A program made the translations under genes and the position numbers. The notes under the pieces were generated by a model that was not told the DNA's origin, made no database searches, and saw only the letters and a list, made by a program, of their open reading frames with translations. A stretch of DNA of 12,902 bases from an uncultured Nitrosomonadales bacterium (lineage in GTDB: Bacteria > Pseudomonadota > Gammaproteobacteria > Burkholderiales > Gallionellaceae): contig CAIZNF010000614.1 in NCBI GenBank assembly GCA_903934275.1, positions 1-12,902 of the forward strand, in the 5' to 3' direction. Shown here one piece after another: positions 1 through 6,771 of this stretch (position 1 is the stretch's first letter; every line of letters starts with the position of its first letter).

Positions 1-84
1 GTATCGTGACGGAGTTTGGATTTATAGAGGCCCCCTTAATCAAGAGCCAAATCTCACGGTGGAACCTCTAATTGACTACCAAGG

Positions 85-1479
85 TTACTGTCCCGCCACC
101 GTCATGCCCTCTACCAGAATCGAGCCGCATTGCCGCGAGCCTTGCACCAGTATGTCGTTGCCCACCGCGACGATATTGCGGAACATATCTTTCAAGTTTC
201 CAGCGATGGTGATCTCCTGTACCGGATACTGGATCTCGCCGCCCTCCACCCAAAAACCTGCCGCACCGCGCGAATAATCGCCGGTCACCGCGTTTATGCC
301 GCTGCCCAGCAGCTCCGTGACCAGCAGCCCGCGCGACATGGTTTTCAGCAGCCCGGCAAAATCCAACACACCAGACGACCCGCCCGACGGTTTCAGTATC
401 TGGTTATGGTTGCCGCCCGAATTTCCCGTAGAGCGCATACCCAATTTGCGCGCCGAATAACTACCCAGAAAATAACCGCGCAACACGCCATTTTCGACAA
501 TGGCGCGGCGCTGCACCCGCACACCCTCGTCGTCAAACGGGCTGGAGGCCAAGCCTTTGCGGATGTTCGGGATATCTTCAATGTTGATGTGTGATGCAAA
601 AACTGGCTTGTCCAATTGGTCGAGCAGGAATGAGGATTTGCGGTACAGGCTACCGCCGCTCACCGCGCCGGTGAAATGTCCCAGCAGGCTGGCTGCAATC
701 GGTGCCTCAAACAGCACCGGCACTTGCATGGTGCTGATCTGGCGCGCATTCAAGCGGCGCACGGTGCGCTCCGCCGCGATCCGTCCCACTTGTTGCGCGT
801 CCAGTAAATCTGCCGCATCGCGCGCCACGCTGTACCAGTAGTCGCGCTCCATTGCATCGTTTTGCCCGGCGATCACCGCGCAGCTCAGGCTATGGCGCGA
901 TGAGGGGTAGCCGCCGACAAAACCGAGACTGTTGGCATGTACGAATTGCGCCTCATGCACGCTCACCGTGGCACCTTCCGAATTGCCGATGCGCGTATCC
1001 GTATCCAGCGCGGCCTGCTCGCACTGTTTGGCCAGCTCAATCGCCGCATCTACCGGCAAATCCCACGGGTGATACAAGTCCAAATCAGTACAGTCGCGCT
1101 CTAACATGTCAGCATCCGGCAAGCCGGAACAATCATCTTTGGCGGTATAGCTGGCAATCGACAATGCAGCATCCACCGTATCGCGTATCGCTTGCGGCGA
1201 AAAATCCGAAGTGCTGGCATTACCGCGCTGCTGGCCGATATAGGTGGTGATACCTAAACCTTTATCACGGTTATATTCGATGGTCTCCACTTCACCGTGG
1301 CGCACCGTGACGGCTTGCCCAAAACCTTCCGATACTTCGACAGAAGCGGCCGATGCGCCGCGTTGTTTGGCATACGCCAGCATTTCCTGGGCGATGTTGC
1401 GCAAATTGTCGGCAGAGTTGGAAAATCTGTCCTTGACATGATCCGGGTGACATGGGGCGGGTGATACAAGTGTGTTCAT
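85..1479 (-). CDS. pmbA: PmbA/TldE, TldD-partner metalloprotease subunit
   Basis: 464 residues, close to the roughly 450 of E. coli PmbA. In the known family, TldE pairs with TldD to form a cytoplasmic protease that trims unfolded peptides, matures some microcins and degrades the CcdA antitoxin; TldD carries the zinc site and TldE does not. The C-terminal half has the family pattern: a Gly-rich NSGGNHN segment, the GLLVTELLGSGINAVTGDYS stretch and the AAGFWVEGG / IAGNLKDMF blocks. The N-terminal part shows the usual ASAASVEVSEG region. No HExxxH zinc motif is seen, which fits TldE rather than TldD. The ATG at 1479 lacks a clear Shine-Dalgarno sequence, but no better start lies near it, and the stop is TAA at 85-87. 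It is divergent from darP, as in many proteobacteria. tldD is not in this window. Identification is firm; the exact start is less so. Confidence 0.95.
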   Translation of the reverse strand: MNTLVSPAPCHPDHVKDRFSNSADNLRNIAQEMLAYAKQRGASAASVEVSEGFGQAVTVRHGEVETIEYNRDKGLGITTYIGQQRGNASTSDFSPQAIRDTVDAALSIASYTAKDDCSGLPDADMLERDCTDLDLYHPWDLPVDAAIELAKQCEQAALDTDTRIGNSEGATVSVHEAQFVHANSLGFVGGYPSSRHSLSCAVIAGQNDAMERDYWYSVARDAADLLDAQQVGRIAAERTVRRLNARQISTMQVPVLFEAPIAASLLGHFTGAVSGGSLYRKSSFLLDQLDKPVFASHINIEDIPNIRKGLASSPFDDEGVRVQRRAIVENGVLRGYFLGSYSARKLGMRSTGNSGGNHNQILKPSGGSSGVLDFAGLLKTMSRGLLVTELLGSGINAVTGDYSRGAAGFWVEGGEIQYPVQEITIAGNLKDMFRNIVAVGNDILVQGSRQCGSILVEGMTVAGQ

Positions 1480-1572
1480 AACAAGAAGGTGGAAATAGCG
1501 AAAGGCGGTATCATAGCAGCATCGCCCAAACTCATTATGAATTGGCTCATTAAGCCAAGCACATCAACTGTT
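1480..1572. promoter_or_regulatory. Divergent pmbA/darP intergenic region
   Basis: These 93 bases separate two genes read in opposite directions, so both promoters are expected here or just inside the neighbouring genes. On the minus strand TATGAT (1510-1515) could be a -10 box for pmbA, placing transcription start about 24 bases before the ATG, but no convincing -35 lies at 16-18 bases. No clear plus-strand promoter was found for darP. This is inference from layout with only weak sequence support. Confidence 0.25.
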
Positions 1573-2244
1573 ATGAACTCGAACAATAAAGAACACGACG
1601 AAAACAAGCCACTGCATATTCATCTGGGAGAAGACGAAGATGAGGATGAGCATGATGACGGGGAGGTGGAGGTTATCCGACCCCAGGCGCGCAAAGCGGA
1701 TAGCGCTTCTACCCGAGGGCGCGGCTTACGCAGCCAACCCGTGGTTGACGATGAAGAGGAAGAGCTGCCACCGAGCAAAACCAAGATCAAACAGCAGATG
1801 CACGATCTGCGCGATCTCGGCAAAGAGCTGACCGAACTGGGCAAGGATCAACTCGCACAGCTCGACATCCCGGAAGGCCTGCGCGATGCGATACGCGAGA
1901 TGAAAAACATTAACAAATTTGGCGCGCAACGCCGCCAGATGCAATACATCGGCAAGCTGATGCGCGATGTCGATACCGCACCCATTATTTCCAAATTAAA
2001 CGCATGGAAGGGCTACTCGCAACAGCATACCGCCTATATGCACCAGATGGAGCGCTGGCGCGACCGCTTGCTGGAAAGCGATAGCGCCTTGACCGAGCTG
2101 CTTGCGGCCCATCCACAAACCGACGCGCAACACTTGCGCGCGCTGATCCGCAATGCGCAGAAAGAGCGTGAAGCCGGCAAGTCTCCCAAGAGTTACCGCG
2201 AAATTTTTCAACTACTACGCGAGATTATTCCCGAACCGGTATAG
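1573..2244 (+). CDS. darP: DarP (YjgA), 50S ribosome assembly factor
   Basis: From the ATG at 1573 the product is 223 residues. The family binds pre-50S particles and helps late large-subunit maturation. The conserved domain starts near residue 68 (PPSKTKIKQQM) and runs to the end, with recognisable blocks RRQMQYIGKLMR, LRALIRNAQKEREAGK and SYREIFQLLREI. In front of it is a disordered-looking tail of about 67 residues, with an acidic run at 20-29 (E/D with one H), an Arg/Gly patch (TRGRGLR) and a second acidic run at 59-64. E. coli DarP also has an acidic N-terminus, but a shorter one. In-frame starts further up (GTG 1489, ATG 1537) would add residues that look like translated intergenic DNA, so 1573 is preferred, although no strong ribosome binding site precedes any of them. 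Confidence 0.92.
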   Translation: MNSNNKEHDENKPLHIHLGEDEDEDEHDDGEVEVIRPQARKADSASTRGRGLRSQPVVDDEEEELPPSKTKIKQQMHDLRDLGKELTELGKDQLAQLDIPEGLRDAIREMKNINKFGAQRRQMQYIGKLMRDVDTAPIISKLNAWKGYSQQHTAYMHQMERWRDRLLESDSALTELLAAHPQTDAQHLRALIRNAQKEREAGKSPKSYREIFQLLREIIPEPV

Positions 2245-2282
2245 CGCCGAATCTGCCTGAAAAAACAGCCTTATTTTCTCGA

Positions 2283-2306
2283 ACCAGCTGCGCAAATTCA
2301 GCTGGT
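2283..2306. repeat. Inverted repeat between darP and the chemoreceptor gene
   Basis: A perfect 8-base inverted repeat, ACCAGCTG (2283-2290) and CAGCTGGT (2299-2306), with an 8-base loop. It sits about 40 bases after the darP stop. No T-run follows on the plus strand, so it is not a standard intrinsic terminator. It could slow or end darP transcription, or act as a protein-binding site, since its right arm meets the possible sigma-28 -35 element. The structure is seen directly; its function is unknown. Confidence 0.5.
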
Positions 2307-2333
2307 AAAAGCTATTAGCAGCGAGTAGGATAA
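2306..2333 (+). promoter_or_regulatory. Possible sigma-28 (FliA) promoter for the chemoreceptor gene
   Basis: TAAA (2306-2309), a 16-base gap, then TAGGATAA (2326-2333). The sigma-28 consensus is TAAA-N15-GCCGATAA; here the last five bases of the -10 (GATAA) match and the gap is one longer. Transcription would start near 2340, about 50 bases before the ATG. Chemoreceptor genes are often in the sigma-28 regulon, which supports the reading, but the match is partial. Confidence 0.35.
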
Positions 2334-2390
2334 ACAGCATAAAAATACCAAAAAATAATTATAAATAAAACTGAATTTTAGGAGACGAAA

Positions 2391-4025
2391 ATGAAAAACC
2401 TTAACATTGGAGTTAGGCTTGCTGTTGGTTTCGCCACCGTAGTTGTGCTATTTATGGCAACTATGCTGCTGGTAGGAATGGCGCTTTCAACTCTCACCAA
2501 AGATGTCAATCAGATCAAGGAAGAAACCTTGCCGTATGTGCTGGTGGTGGATGAAATGGATATCAGCCGTTCCGAGGTGCAGCAATTCCTGACTGATGTT
2601 TCCGCCACCCATGACCGGGCTGGCTACAAGGAGTCTGATGAAGCTGCCAAACGCTTTCTGGATGGCGTGGCCAAATTCAAGCAAATGTACCAGCGCGAAA
2701 ATGATGCTGACAAATTGAAGCAAATGGAGGTTATTGGAGCGCGCTTTAACGCGTTCAACGCCAAAGGCAAGGAAATGGCGGAAGCGTATATCACCAAAGG
2801 GCTGGATGCCGGCAATATACTGATGAAAGGTTCTGCAACAGAGCCTGGATTTGATCAGGAAAGCGAATCGATTTCTGACGTGCTGACAAAATTTCGTGAG
2901 CAGCAAATTGCCGAGGCACACAAGGTTGTCGATGATACGGCAGATGCCGCCAAGTCCACCGTGCGCGTAATGCTCATCGGCGGCGTGCTGGCTACGTTGC
3001 TGGCTGCTGTTTTAGCCGTCTTGATTACCAAATCCGTCACCCTCCCCATGAGCATGATGAAATCAACCATAGTGGACATCGGCAAAAACGGCGATTTTAC
3101 CCGCCGCATCGCAACAGACAGCCACGATGAGATCGGTGAAACTGCGCGTTCATTCAACGATCTGATGGGCAACCTGCAAACCACATTTCGCCAGATACAT
3201 GACAGCATAGACAAGATATTTGAAGCGTCCAGTGCCTTGTCTTCATCATCGCAACAAGTCGCCACCAGCTCGGCGCATCAAAGCGAAGCCGCATCCGCAA
3301 TAGCCGCAACGGTGGAACAGGTCACCGTCAGCATCAATCACGTCGCCGAAAGCACGCAGGAAGCGTTGAAAATCTCCCGAAAATCTGGCGAGCTGTCCGA
3401 CCAGGGCAGCGAAATCATCCATAACGCCGCCACGGAAATGCAACAAATTGCCGACACCGTGCGCCAAACTTCCGGTTCCATCGAAAATCTTGGGCAACAG
3501 TCCAGTCAAATTTCATCCATTGTTCAGGTCATCAAGGAAATCGCCGAGCAGACCAACCTGTTGGCTTTGAATGCCGCCATCGAAGCAGCGCGCGCCGGAG
3601 AGCAGGGGCGCGGCTTTGCGGTGGTGGCTGACGAAGTTCGCAAACTGGCGGAGCGCACCGCCGTTTCCACCAAGGAAATTTCCCAAATGATCGATACCAT
3701 CCAGAGTACCGCCAGTGTCGCGGTTGCCAGCATGTCAAATGCGGTTAATCAGGTAAGCGGCGGTGCAGCGCTCGCACAACAGGCTGGGGATGCAATCAAT
3801 CAGATCAAAGAAGAATCCAATCGTGTCATCAAAACGGTCAGCGACATTTCCTTCGCACTGGTGGAGCAAAGCAAAGCCAGCAACGACATTTCCGTCCATG
3901 TCGAAAAGGTGGCGCAAATGACTGAGGAAAACCATGCGGCCACGGGGGCAACAGCCGATGCGGCCAACAACCTCGCACAGCTTGCAGGTGCTATGCGCAC
4001 CGCAGTGGAGAAGTTCAAGATATAA
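2391..4025 (+). CDS. Methyl-accepting chemotaxis protein (transmembrane receptor)
   Basis: 544 residues with the classical receptor layout: a short cytoplasmic start, TM1 about 10-32, a helical periplasmic sensor about 33-190, TM2 about 193-213, a HAMP domain about 214-266, then a long coiled-coil signalling domain. The kinase-control hairpin tip is clear at 383-423 ([20 protein letters not shown] followed by [20 protein letters not shown]), the part that binds CheA and CheW at the inner membrane. The sensor is a four-helix-bundle size with no PAS, Cache or metal motif that I recognise, so the ligand cannot be told. There is no C-terminal NWETF-type CheR-binding pentapeptide. Start choice is firm: AGGAGA at 2380-2385, five bases before the ATG. 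It is a lone receptor gene with no che or flagellar genes beside it in the window. Confidence 0.96.
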   Translation: MKNLNIGVRLAVGFATVVVLFMATMLLVGMALSTLTKDVNQIKEETLPYVLVVDEMDISRSEVQQFLTDVSATHDRAGYKESDEAAKRFLDGVAKFKQMYQRENDADKLKQMEVIGARFNAFNAKGKEMAEAYITKGLDAGNILMKGSATEPGFDQESESISDVLTKFREQQIAEAHKVVDDTADAAKSTVRVMLIGGVLATLLAAVLAVLITKSVTLPMSMMKSTIVDIGKNGDFTRRIATDSHDEIGETARSFNDLMGNLQTTFRQIHDSIDKIFEASSALSSSSQQVATSSAHQSEAASAIAATVEQVTVSINHVAESTQEALKISRKSGELSDQGSEIIHNAATEMQQIADTVRQTSGSIENLGQQSSQISSIVQVIKEIAEQTNLLALNAAIEAARAGEQGRGFAVVADEVRKLAERTAVSTKEISQMIDTIQSTASVAVASMSNAVNQVSGGAALAQQAGDAINQIKEESNRVIKTVSDISFALVEQSKASNDISVHVEKVAQMTEENHAATGATADAANNLAQLAGAMRTAVEKFKI

Positions 4026-4070
4026 CACTGCCCGATCCGCTCCATTTCTATTTCAATGGGGCCGCAATCC

Positions 4071-4092
4071 GTAGGTCTGGCTTCGCCCGACA
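4071..4092. repeat. Short palindromic repeat, left copy
   Basis: A 22-base element beginning GTAGGTC, with a hairpin formed by an imperfect GTCTGGC arm and the GCCCGAC arm (4085-4091) around a short loop. It matches 19 of 22 positions of 4934-4955 on the same strand. Elements of this look (GTAGGTCGGGC..GCCCGAC) are common REP-like intergenic repeats in proteobacteria. This copy lacks the second hairpin found in the right copy and appears decayed. Confidence 0.6.
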
Positions 4093-4093
4093 A

Positions 4094-4127
4094 CTCTTCG
4101 ACAAGTGCTCTTGAGTTTATCGAAGAG
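4094..4127. repeat. Hairpin-forming REP-like element after the chemoreceptor gene
   Basis: CTCTTCGA (4094-4101) pairs perfectly with TCGAAGAG (4120-4127), and inside the loop CAAG (4102-4105) can pair with CTTG (4109-4112). The right arm and what follows (TCGAAGAGCTCATGACGAAC) recall a dispersed repeat family of the type TTCGACAAGCTCAGGACGAAC, which I recall from intergenic regions of betaproteobacteria. It lies between the convergent ends of the chemoreceptor gene and mntP, so it may help end transcription from both sides, but it has no T-run. Confidence 0.5.
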
Positions 4128-4199
4128 CTCATGACGAACAGGGAAGTTATTGCACAGTCGTTGTTAAGTTCGCGGTCATTGCTAAAAACATAGATACGC

Positions 4200-4736
4200 T
4201 CATTGGAAAATAAGTATCTTAATGCCTAGCAGAATCAAAACCACCCCGCCGAAAATCTCCGCTTTGCTTTCAAGTTTAGAGCCGCTTTTATTACCGATGA
4301 AAACGCCGATCCAGCTGAAAGCAAAAGTTACTATTCCTATGACAAGGCAGGCAATATAAGGATTTGCATCCAATAGCGTCAGGCTGAATCCGGCAGCCAT
4401 TGCATCAATACTGGTGGCGATGGACAGGATCAGCATCATTTTGTTGGTGATATCAGAGATGGCTTCTTCTATGCCCTCATGAGCGCCTTCGTAAATCATT
4501 TTCGCACCTATCAGCGCCAACAATCCAAAGGCTATCCAGTGGGCATAGGCCTCCACCCAGCCCAAAACACCCTTGCCTCCCAAATATCCGATGAAAGGCA
4601 TCAAGGCCTGAAAAATACCGAAGAAAAAGCCAGCTTTTAGAGCCAGTCCAGGAGTGTTTTTCTTTGCGCCCAGCCCGATTGAAACCGCAAAGGCATCCAT
4701 GCTGAGTGCAATTGCAAGGATAATAACTTCTATCAT
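4200..4736 (-). CDS. mntP: MntP, manganese efflux pump
   Basis: 178 residues from the ATG at 4736; E. coli MntP has 188. The family exports Mn(II) across the inner membrane. The two hallmark repeats are visible: [14 protein letters not shown] in TM1 with D14, and [13 protein letters not shown] in TM4 with D111, the acidic residues expected to lie on the metal path. Hydrophobic stretches fit six membrane helices in two inverted repeats. An upstream ATG at 4823 would add 29 charged residues before TM1 with no family match, so 4736 is chosen; its ribosome binding site is weak (A-rich). It is encoded against the direction of the genes on both sides and is bracketed by copies of a short repeat. 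The yybP-ykoY manganese riboswitch that precedes mntP in E. coli is not evident here. Confidence 0.95.
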   Translation of the reverse strand: MIEVIILAIALSMDAFAVSIGLGAKKNTPGLALKAGFFFGIFQALMPFIGYLGGKGVLGWVEAYAHWIAFGLLALIGAKMIYEGAHEGIEEAISDITNKMMLILSIATSIDAMAAGFSLTLLDANPYIACLVIGIVTFAFSWIGVFIGNKSGSKLESKAEIFGGVVLILLGIKILIFQ

Positions 4737-4840
4737 GTCGATATTTTTTTGCGTGAATATAACGGTCGTGATTTTACGCTTTTTAATATGCGTATTAACC
4801 CCAATGTTCGTAGCGGGGGACAAAGGCCATTCTCCATCAT

Positions 4841-4909
4841 ATGAAGCTTCTCTTCGATGAAAACCTTTCCTTCCAGTTGGTGGCGACTTTTGCCGATATC
4901 TATCCCTAA
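4841..4909 (+). pseudogene. Remnant of a DUF5615 (PIN-like toxin) gene
   Basis: From ATG 4841 the frame reads [20 protein letters not shown] then YP and a TAA stop at 4907. The start [12 protein letters not shown]...ADIYP is the typical N-terminus of DUF5615 proteins, small PIN-like putative toxins of about 110 residues usually encoded after a DUF433 antitoxin. Only the first 22 codons remain; what follows is unrelated and soon becomes the palindromic repeat at 4934. No DUF433 gene and no good ribosome binding site is seen upstream. I infer a toxin-antitoxin pair that has decayed or been cut by a rearrangement. The match is short and from memory, so it should be checked by a profile search. 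Confidence 0.55.
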
Positions 4910-4933
4910 GCCGGACGAGCCGGAAGCGAAAAT

Positions 4934-4977
4934 GTAGGTCGGGCTCTGCCCGACATGGTGGGCAAAACCCACCCTAC
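4934..4977. repeat. Double-hairpin palindromic repeat, right copy
   Basis: GTCGGGC (4938-4944) and GCCCGAC (4948-4954) form one hairpin with loop TCT. GTGGG (4958-4962) and CCCAC (4968-4972) form a second with loop CAAAA. The outer ends GTAGG (4934-4938) and CCTAC (4973-4977) can also pair, giving a clover-like shape. Its first half matches the left copy at 4071-4092. This is the build of REP/BIME-type non-coding elements, which may be moved in trans by a REP-associated tyrosine transposase; none is encoded in this window. Confidence 0.75.
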
Positions 4978-5161
4978 GGATGCCATTTAACGCGGTGATG
5001 GCGACATATAACACAAAATTCTTGTCATGTTTTGACATCATTTGACCGGTTAGAGATTAAAGGTGAGCGATCACACGGTGGATGGCGAAATACGCCCTTC
5101 CAAAGCTAGGCACAATCACATTTTGCAAGCATATTTTGCCGGTTCCGCAAAAAACTTCCGC

Positions 5162-5170
5162 TGTTATAAT
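5162..5170 (+). promoter_or_regulatory. Extended -10 promoter of kdsD
   Basis: TGTTATAAT is a perfect extended -10 element (TGnTATAAT). The -35 at the right distance (GTTCCG, 5142-5147) is poor, which fits extended -10 promoters. Transcription would start at about 5176-5178, on or next to the A of the kdsD ATG (5178). The element would drive kdsD and possibly the LPS genes behind it. Confidence 0.65.
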
Positions 5171-5177
5171 GCACCGC

Positions 5178-6164
5178 ATGAGCCAACATATTTTTGCCAC
5201 GCCTCGCGCGCTCGACCTCGCCCGGGAGGTTTTAAACATCGAAGCCGCCGCTGTGCAAGCCCTCGCTGCACGCCTGGATGATGATTTTTTGCGCGCGCTG
5301 AACGTGATTTTGAGTTGTGATGGGCGCGTCATTGTCAGCGGCATGGGCAAATCGGGACACATAGCGCGCAAGATCGCAGCAACTATGTCCAGCACGGGCA
5401 CTCCCGCTTATTTCGTGCATCCGGGCGATGCCAGTCACGGCGACCTGGGTATGATCACCAGCAAAGATGTCATTATCGCGCTGTCTTATTCCGGCGAGAG
5501 CCAGGAGCTGATGACTATAGTGCCTATGATTAAACGCCAAGGCGCAAAGCTTATCAGCATGACCGGCAGTCACTTATCCAGCTTAGCGAAAGCGGCTGAT
5601 GTACACCTCAACGCGGCGGTAGATAAAGAGGCTTGCCCCATGGGTCTGGCGCCCACTGCCAGCACCACGGCAGCACTGGCGTTGGGCGACGCACTAGCGG
5701 TGGCACTGCTGGATGCCAAAGGTTTTGGTGTGGAGGATTTTGCCCGCTCGCATCCGGGTGGCAGTTTGGGGAGACGCCTGCTCACCCATGTGCGCGACAT
5801 TATGCGTGACGGTGAGCGCATACCGATGGTGCGCGAAAACGCAATGTTGAGCGACGCGCTTTTGGAGATTACGAAAAAGGGTGTGGGCATGACCGCAATT
5901 GTGGATGCGGGACAATGCGTGTTGGGTATTTATACCGATGGGGATTTGCGCCGCACTTTGGAAAAGAAGCTGGATTTCAGCACCACGCCGATACGTAGCG
6001 TGATGTCCGCCAACCCGCGCTGCATCGCGCCGGACAGCCTTGCTGCGGAAGTTGTGCCAATTATGGAACAATACAACATCAACCAGATGCTGGTGGTCGA
6101 TGCACAGCACAAATTGATCGGCGCGTTGAACATGCATGATTTGTTGCACGCAAAAGTGATTTGA
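5178..6164 (+). CDS. kdsD: KdsD, D-arabinose 5-phosphate isomerase
   Basis: Converts D-ribulose 5-phosphate to D-arabinose 5-phosphate, the first step toward Kdo of lipopolysaccharide. From ATG 5178 it is 328 residues, the length of E. coli KdsD. An N-terminal SIS domain (about 30-180) carries VSGMGKSGHIARK, then two CBS domains fill about 205-328. The catalytic residues known from E. coli (K59, E111, E152, H193) line up with K58, E110, E151 and H192. An upstream in-frame ATG at 5082 would add 32 residues translated from the promoter, and ATG 5169 lies in the -10 box, so both are rejected. No Shine-Dalgarno precedes 5178. kdsC follows 88 bases later and catalyses a later step of the same pathway. 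Confidence 0.96.
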   Translation: MSQHIFATPRALDLAREVLNIEAAAVQALAARLDDDFLRALNVILSCDGRVIVSGMGKSGHIARKIAATMSSTGTPAYFVHPGDASHGDLGMITSKDVIIALSYSGESQELMTIVPMIKRQGAKLISMTGSHLSSLAKAADVHLNAAVDKEACPMGLAPTASTTAALALGDALAVALLDAKGFGVEDFARSHPGGSLGRRLLTHVRDIMRDGERIPMVRENAMLSDALLEITKKGVGMTAIVDAGQCVLGIYTDGDLRRTLEKKLDFSTTPIRSVMSANPRCIAPDSLAAEVVPIMEQYNINQMLVVDAQHKLIGALNMHDLLHAKVI

Positions 6165-6189
6165 TTCGTGTAGAGTAGACAGGTTTTTT

Positions 6190-6213
6190 CCCATGCCGCA
6201 TTGCACGCATGGG
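6190..6213. repeat. Inverted repeat in the kdsD-kdsC gap
   Basis: CCCATGC (6190-6196) pairs with GCATGGG (6207-6213) around a 10-base loop. A run of six T lies directly before the left arm, so the element does not have terminator layout on the plus strand. In the mRNA it would fold about 40 bases before the kdsC start codon and could affect RNA stability or kdsC translation. Only the structure is seen. Confidence 0.4.
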
Positions 6214-6252
6214 CACGACAAGATTGCATCCACCCTTATTCGGGAGAAAACC

Positions 6253-6771
6253 ATGTTGTTGAGCCGCGCAAAATTGATTCGTTTGGCCGCCTTTGACGTG
6301 GATGGCGTGATGACTGATGGCGGGTTATATTACTCGGATTCAGGCGAAGAATTTAAACGCTTCAATTCGCTGGACGGGCATGGACTTAAAATGTTGCGTG
6401 CCAGCGGGGTGGAGATCGCTATCATTACCGGACGCACTTCGCGCTGTGTCGAGGTGCGTGCAAAAAATCTTGGCATTGAGTATGTTTACCAAGGTGTGGA
6501 AAATAAACTTGGCGCGATGGTCGATTTGCTGAACAGACTTAAGTTGACCCGCGATGCCGCTGCCTATATGGGCGATGATGTGGTGGATCTCGGCGTGATG
6601 CGCCACGTCGGATTATCTATCGGCGTACCGGAGTCCCCTCAACTGGTACGCGAACATTCCGACTATGTCACGCAACGCAGCGGCGGGCATGGTGCGGTGC
6701 GCGAAGCCTGCGAGCTGATCATGTCGGCGCAAGGCACATTGGACGCGCAACTGGCCCCGTATTTGAAATGA
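6253..6771 (+). CDS. kdsC: KdsC, Kdo 8-phosphate phosphatase
   Basis: Removes phosphate from Kdo-8-phosphate to give free Kdo for lipopolysaccharide; a cytoplasmic HAD phosphatase of the small tetrameric C0 type with no cap domain. The 172-residue product shows all HAD motifs: I FDVDGVMTD with nucleophile D15 and acid/base D17, II ITGRTS with T59, III K85 in VENK, and IV MGDDVVD with D108 and D109. The ATG at 6253 is chosen because GGGAG (6242-6246) lies six bases before it. An upstream ATG at 6193 would add 20 residues and begins inside the hairpin. The stop overlaps the lptC start (ATGA), so the two are translationally coupled. Confidence 0.96.
   Translation: MLLSRAKLIRLAAFDVDGVMTDGGLYYSDSGEEFKRFNSLDGHGLKMLRASGVEIAIITGRTSRCVEVRAKNLGIEYVYQGVENKLGAMVDLLNRLKLTRDAAAYMGDDVVDLGVMRHVGLSIGVPESPQLVREHSDYVTQRSGGHGAVREACELIMSAQGTLDAQLAPYLK

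Larger units (their letters stand above)
4737..5177. other. Gene-free stretch between mntP and kdsD
   Basis: About 440 bases between divergent genes. From left to right it holds an imperfect inverted repeat TACGC/GCGTA (4775-4779 and 4790-4794) that could be an operator for mntP, a 22-codon remnant of a DUF5615 gene (4841-4909), the double-hairpin repeat (4934-4977), a small TGTCA/TGACA hairpin (5023-5027 and 5033-5037), and the kdsD promoter. Open frames crossing it translate the repeats and do not resemble proteins. It looks like a place where DNA has been gained and lost. Confidence 0.7.

Noticed and set aside
25..70. TAGAGG/CCTCTA inverted repeat after the pmbA stop as a terminator
   Set aside because: The stem is only six bases with a 34-base loop and there is no T-run after it on the minus strand.
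2..277. Plus-strand frame open from the left edge, beginning YRDGVWIYRG, overlapping the 3' end of pmbA
   Set aside because: Most of it is the antisense of pmbA, and the first 27 codons resemble no family I know. The edge region 1-84 is left unassigned.
5023..5037. TGTCA/TGACA small hairpin as an operator
   Set aside because: A five-base stem with a five-base loop is expected by chance, and it lies about 130 bases from the kdsD promoter.
4733..5041. 102-residue minus-strand frame upstream of mntP
   Set aside because: It translates the palindromic repeat ([17 protein letters not shown]) and is antisense to the DUF5615 remnant; no protein-like features.
5082..5177. Upstream ATG at 5082 as the kdsD start
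   Set aside because: It would add 32 residues encoded by the promoter region; the family length and catalytic alignment fit the ATG at 5178.
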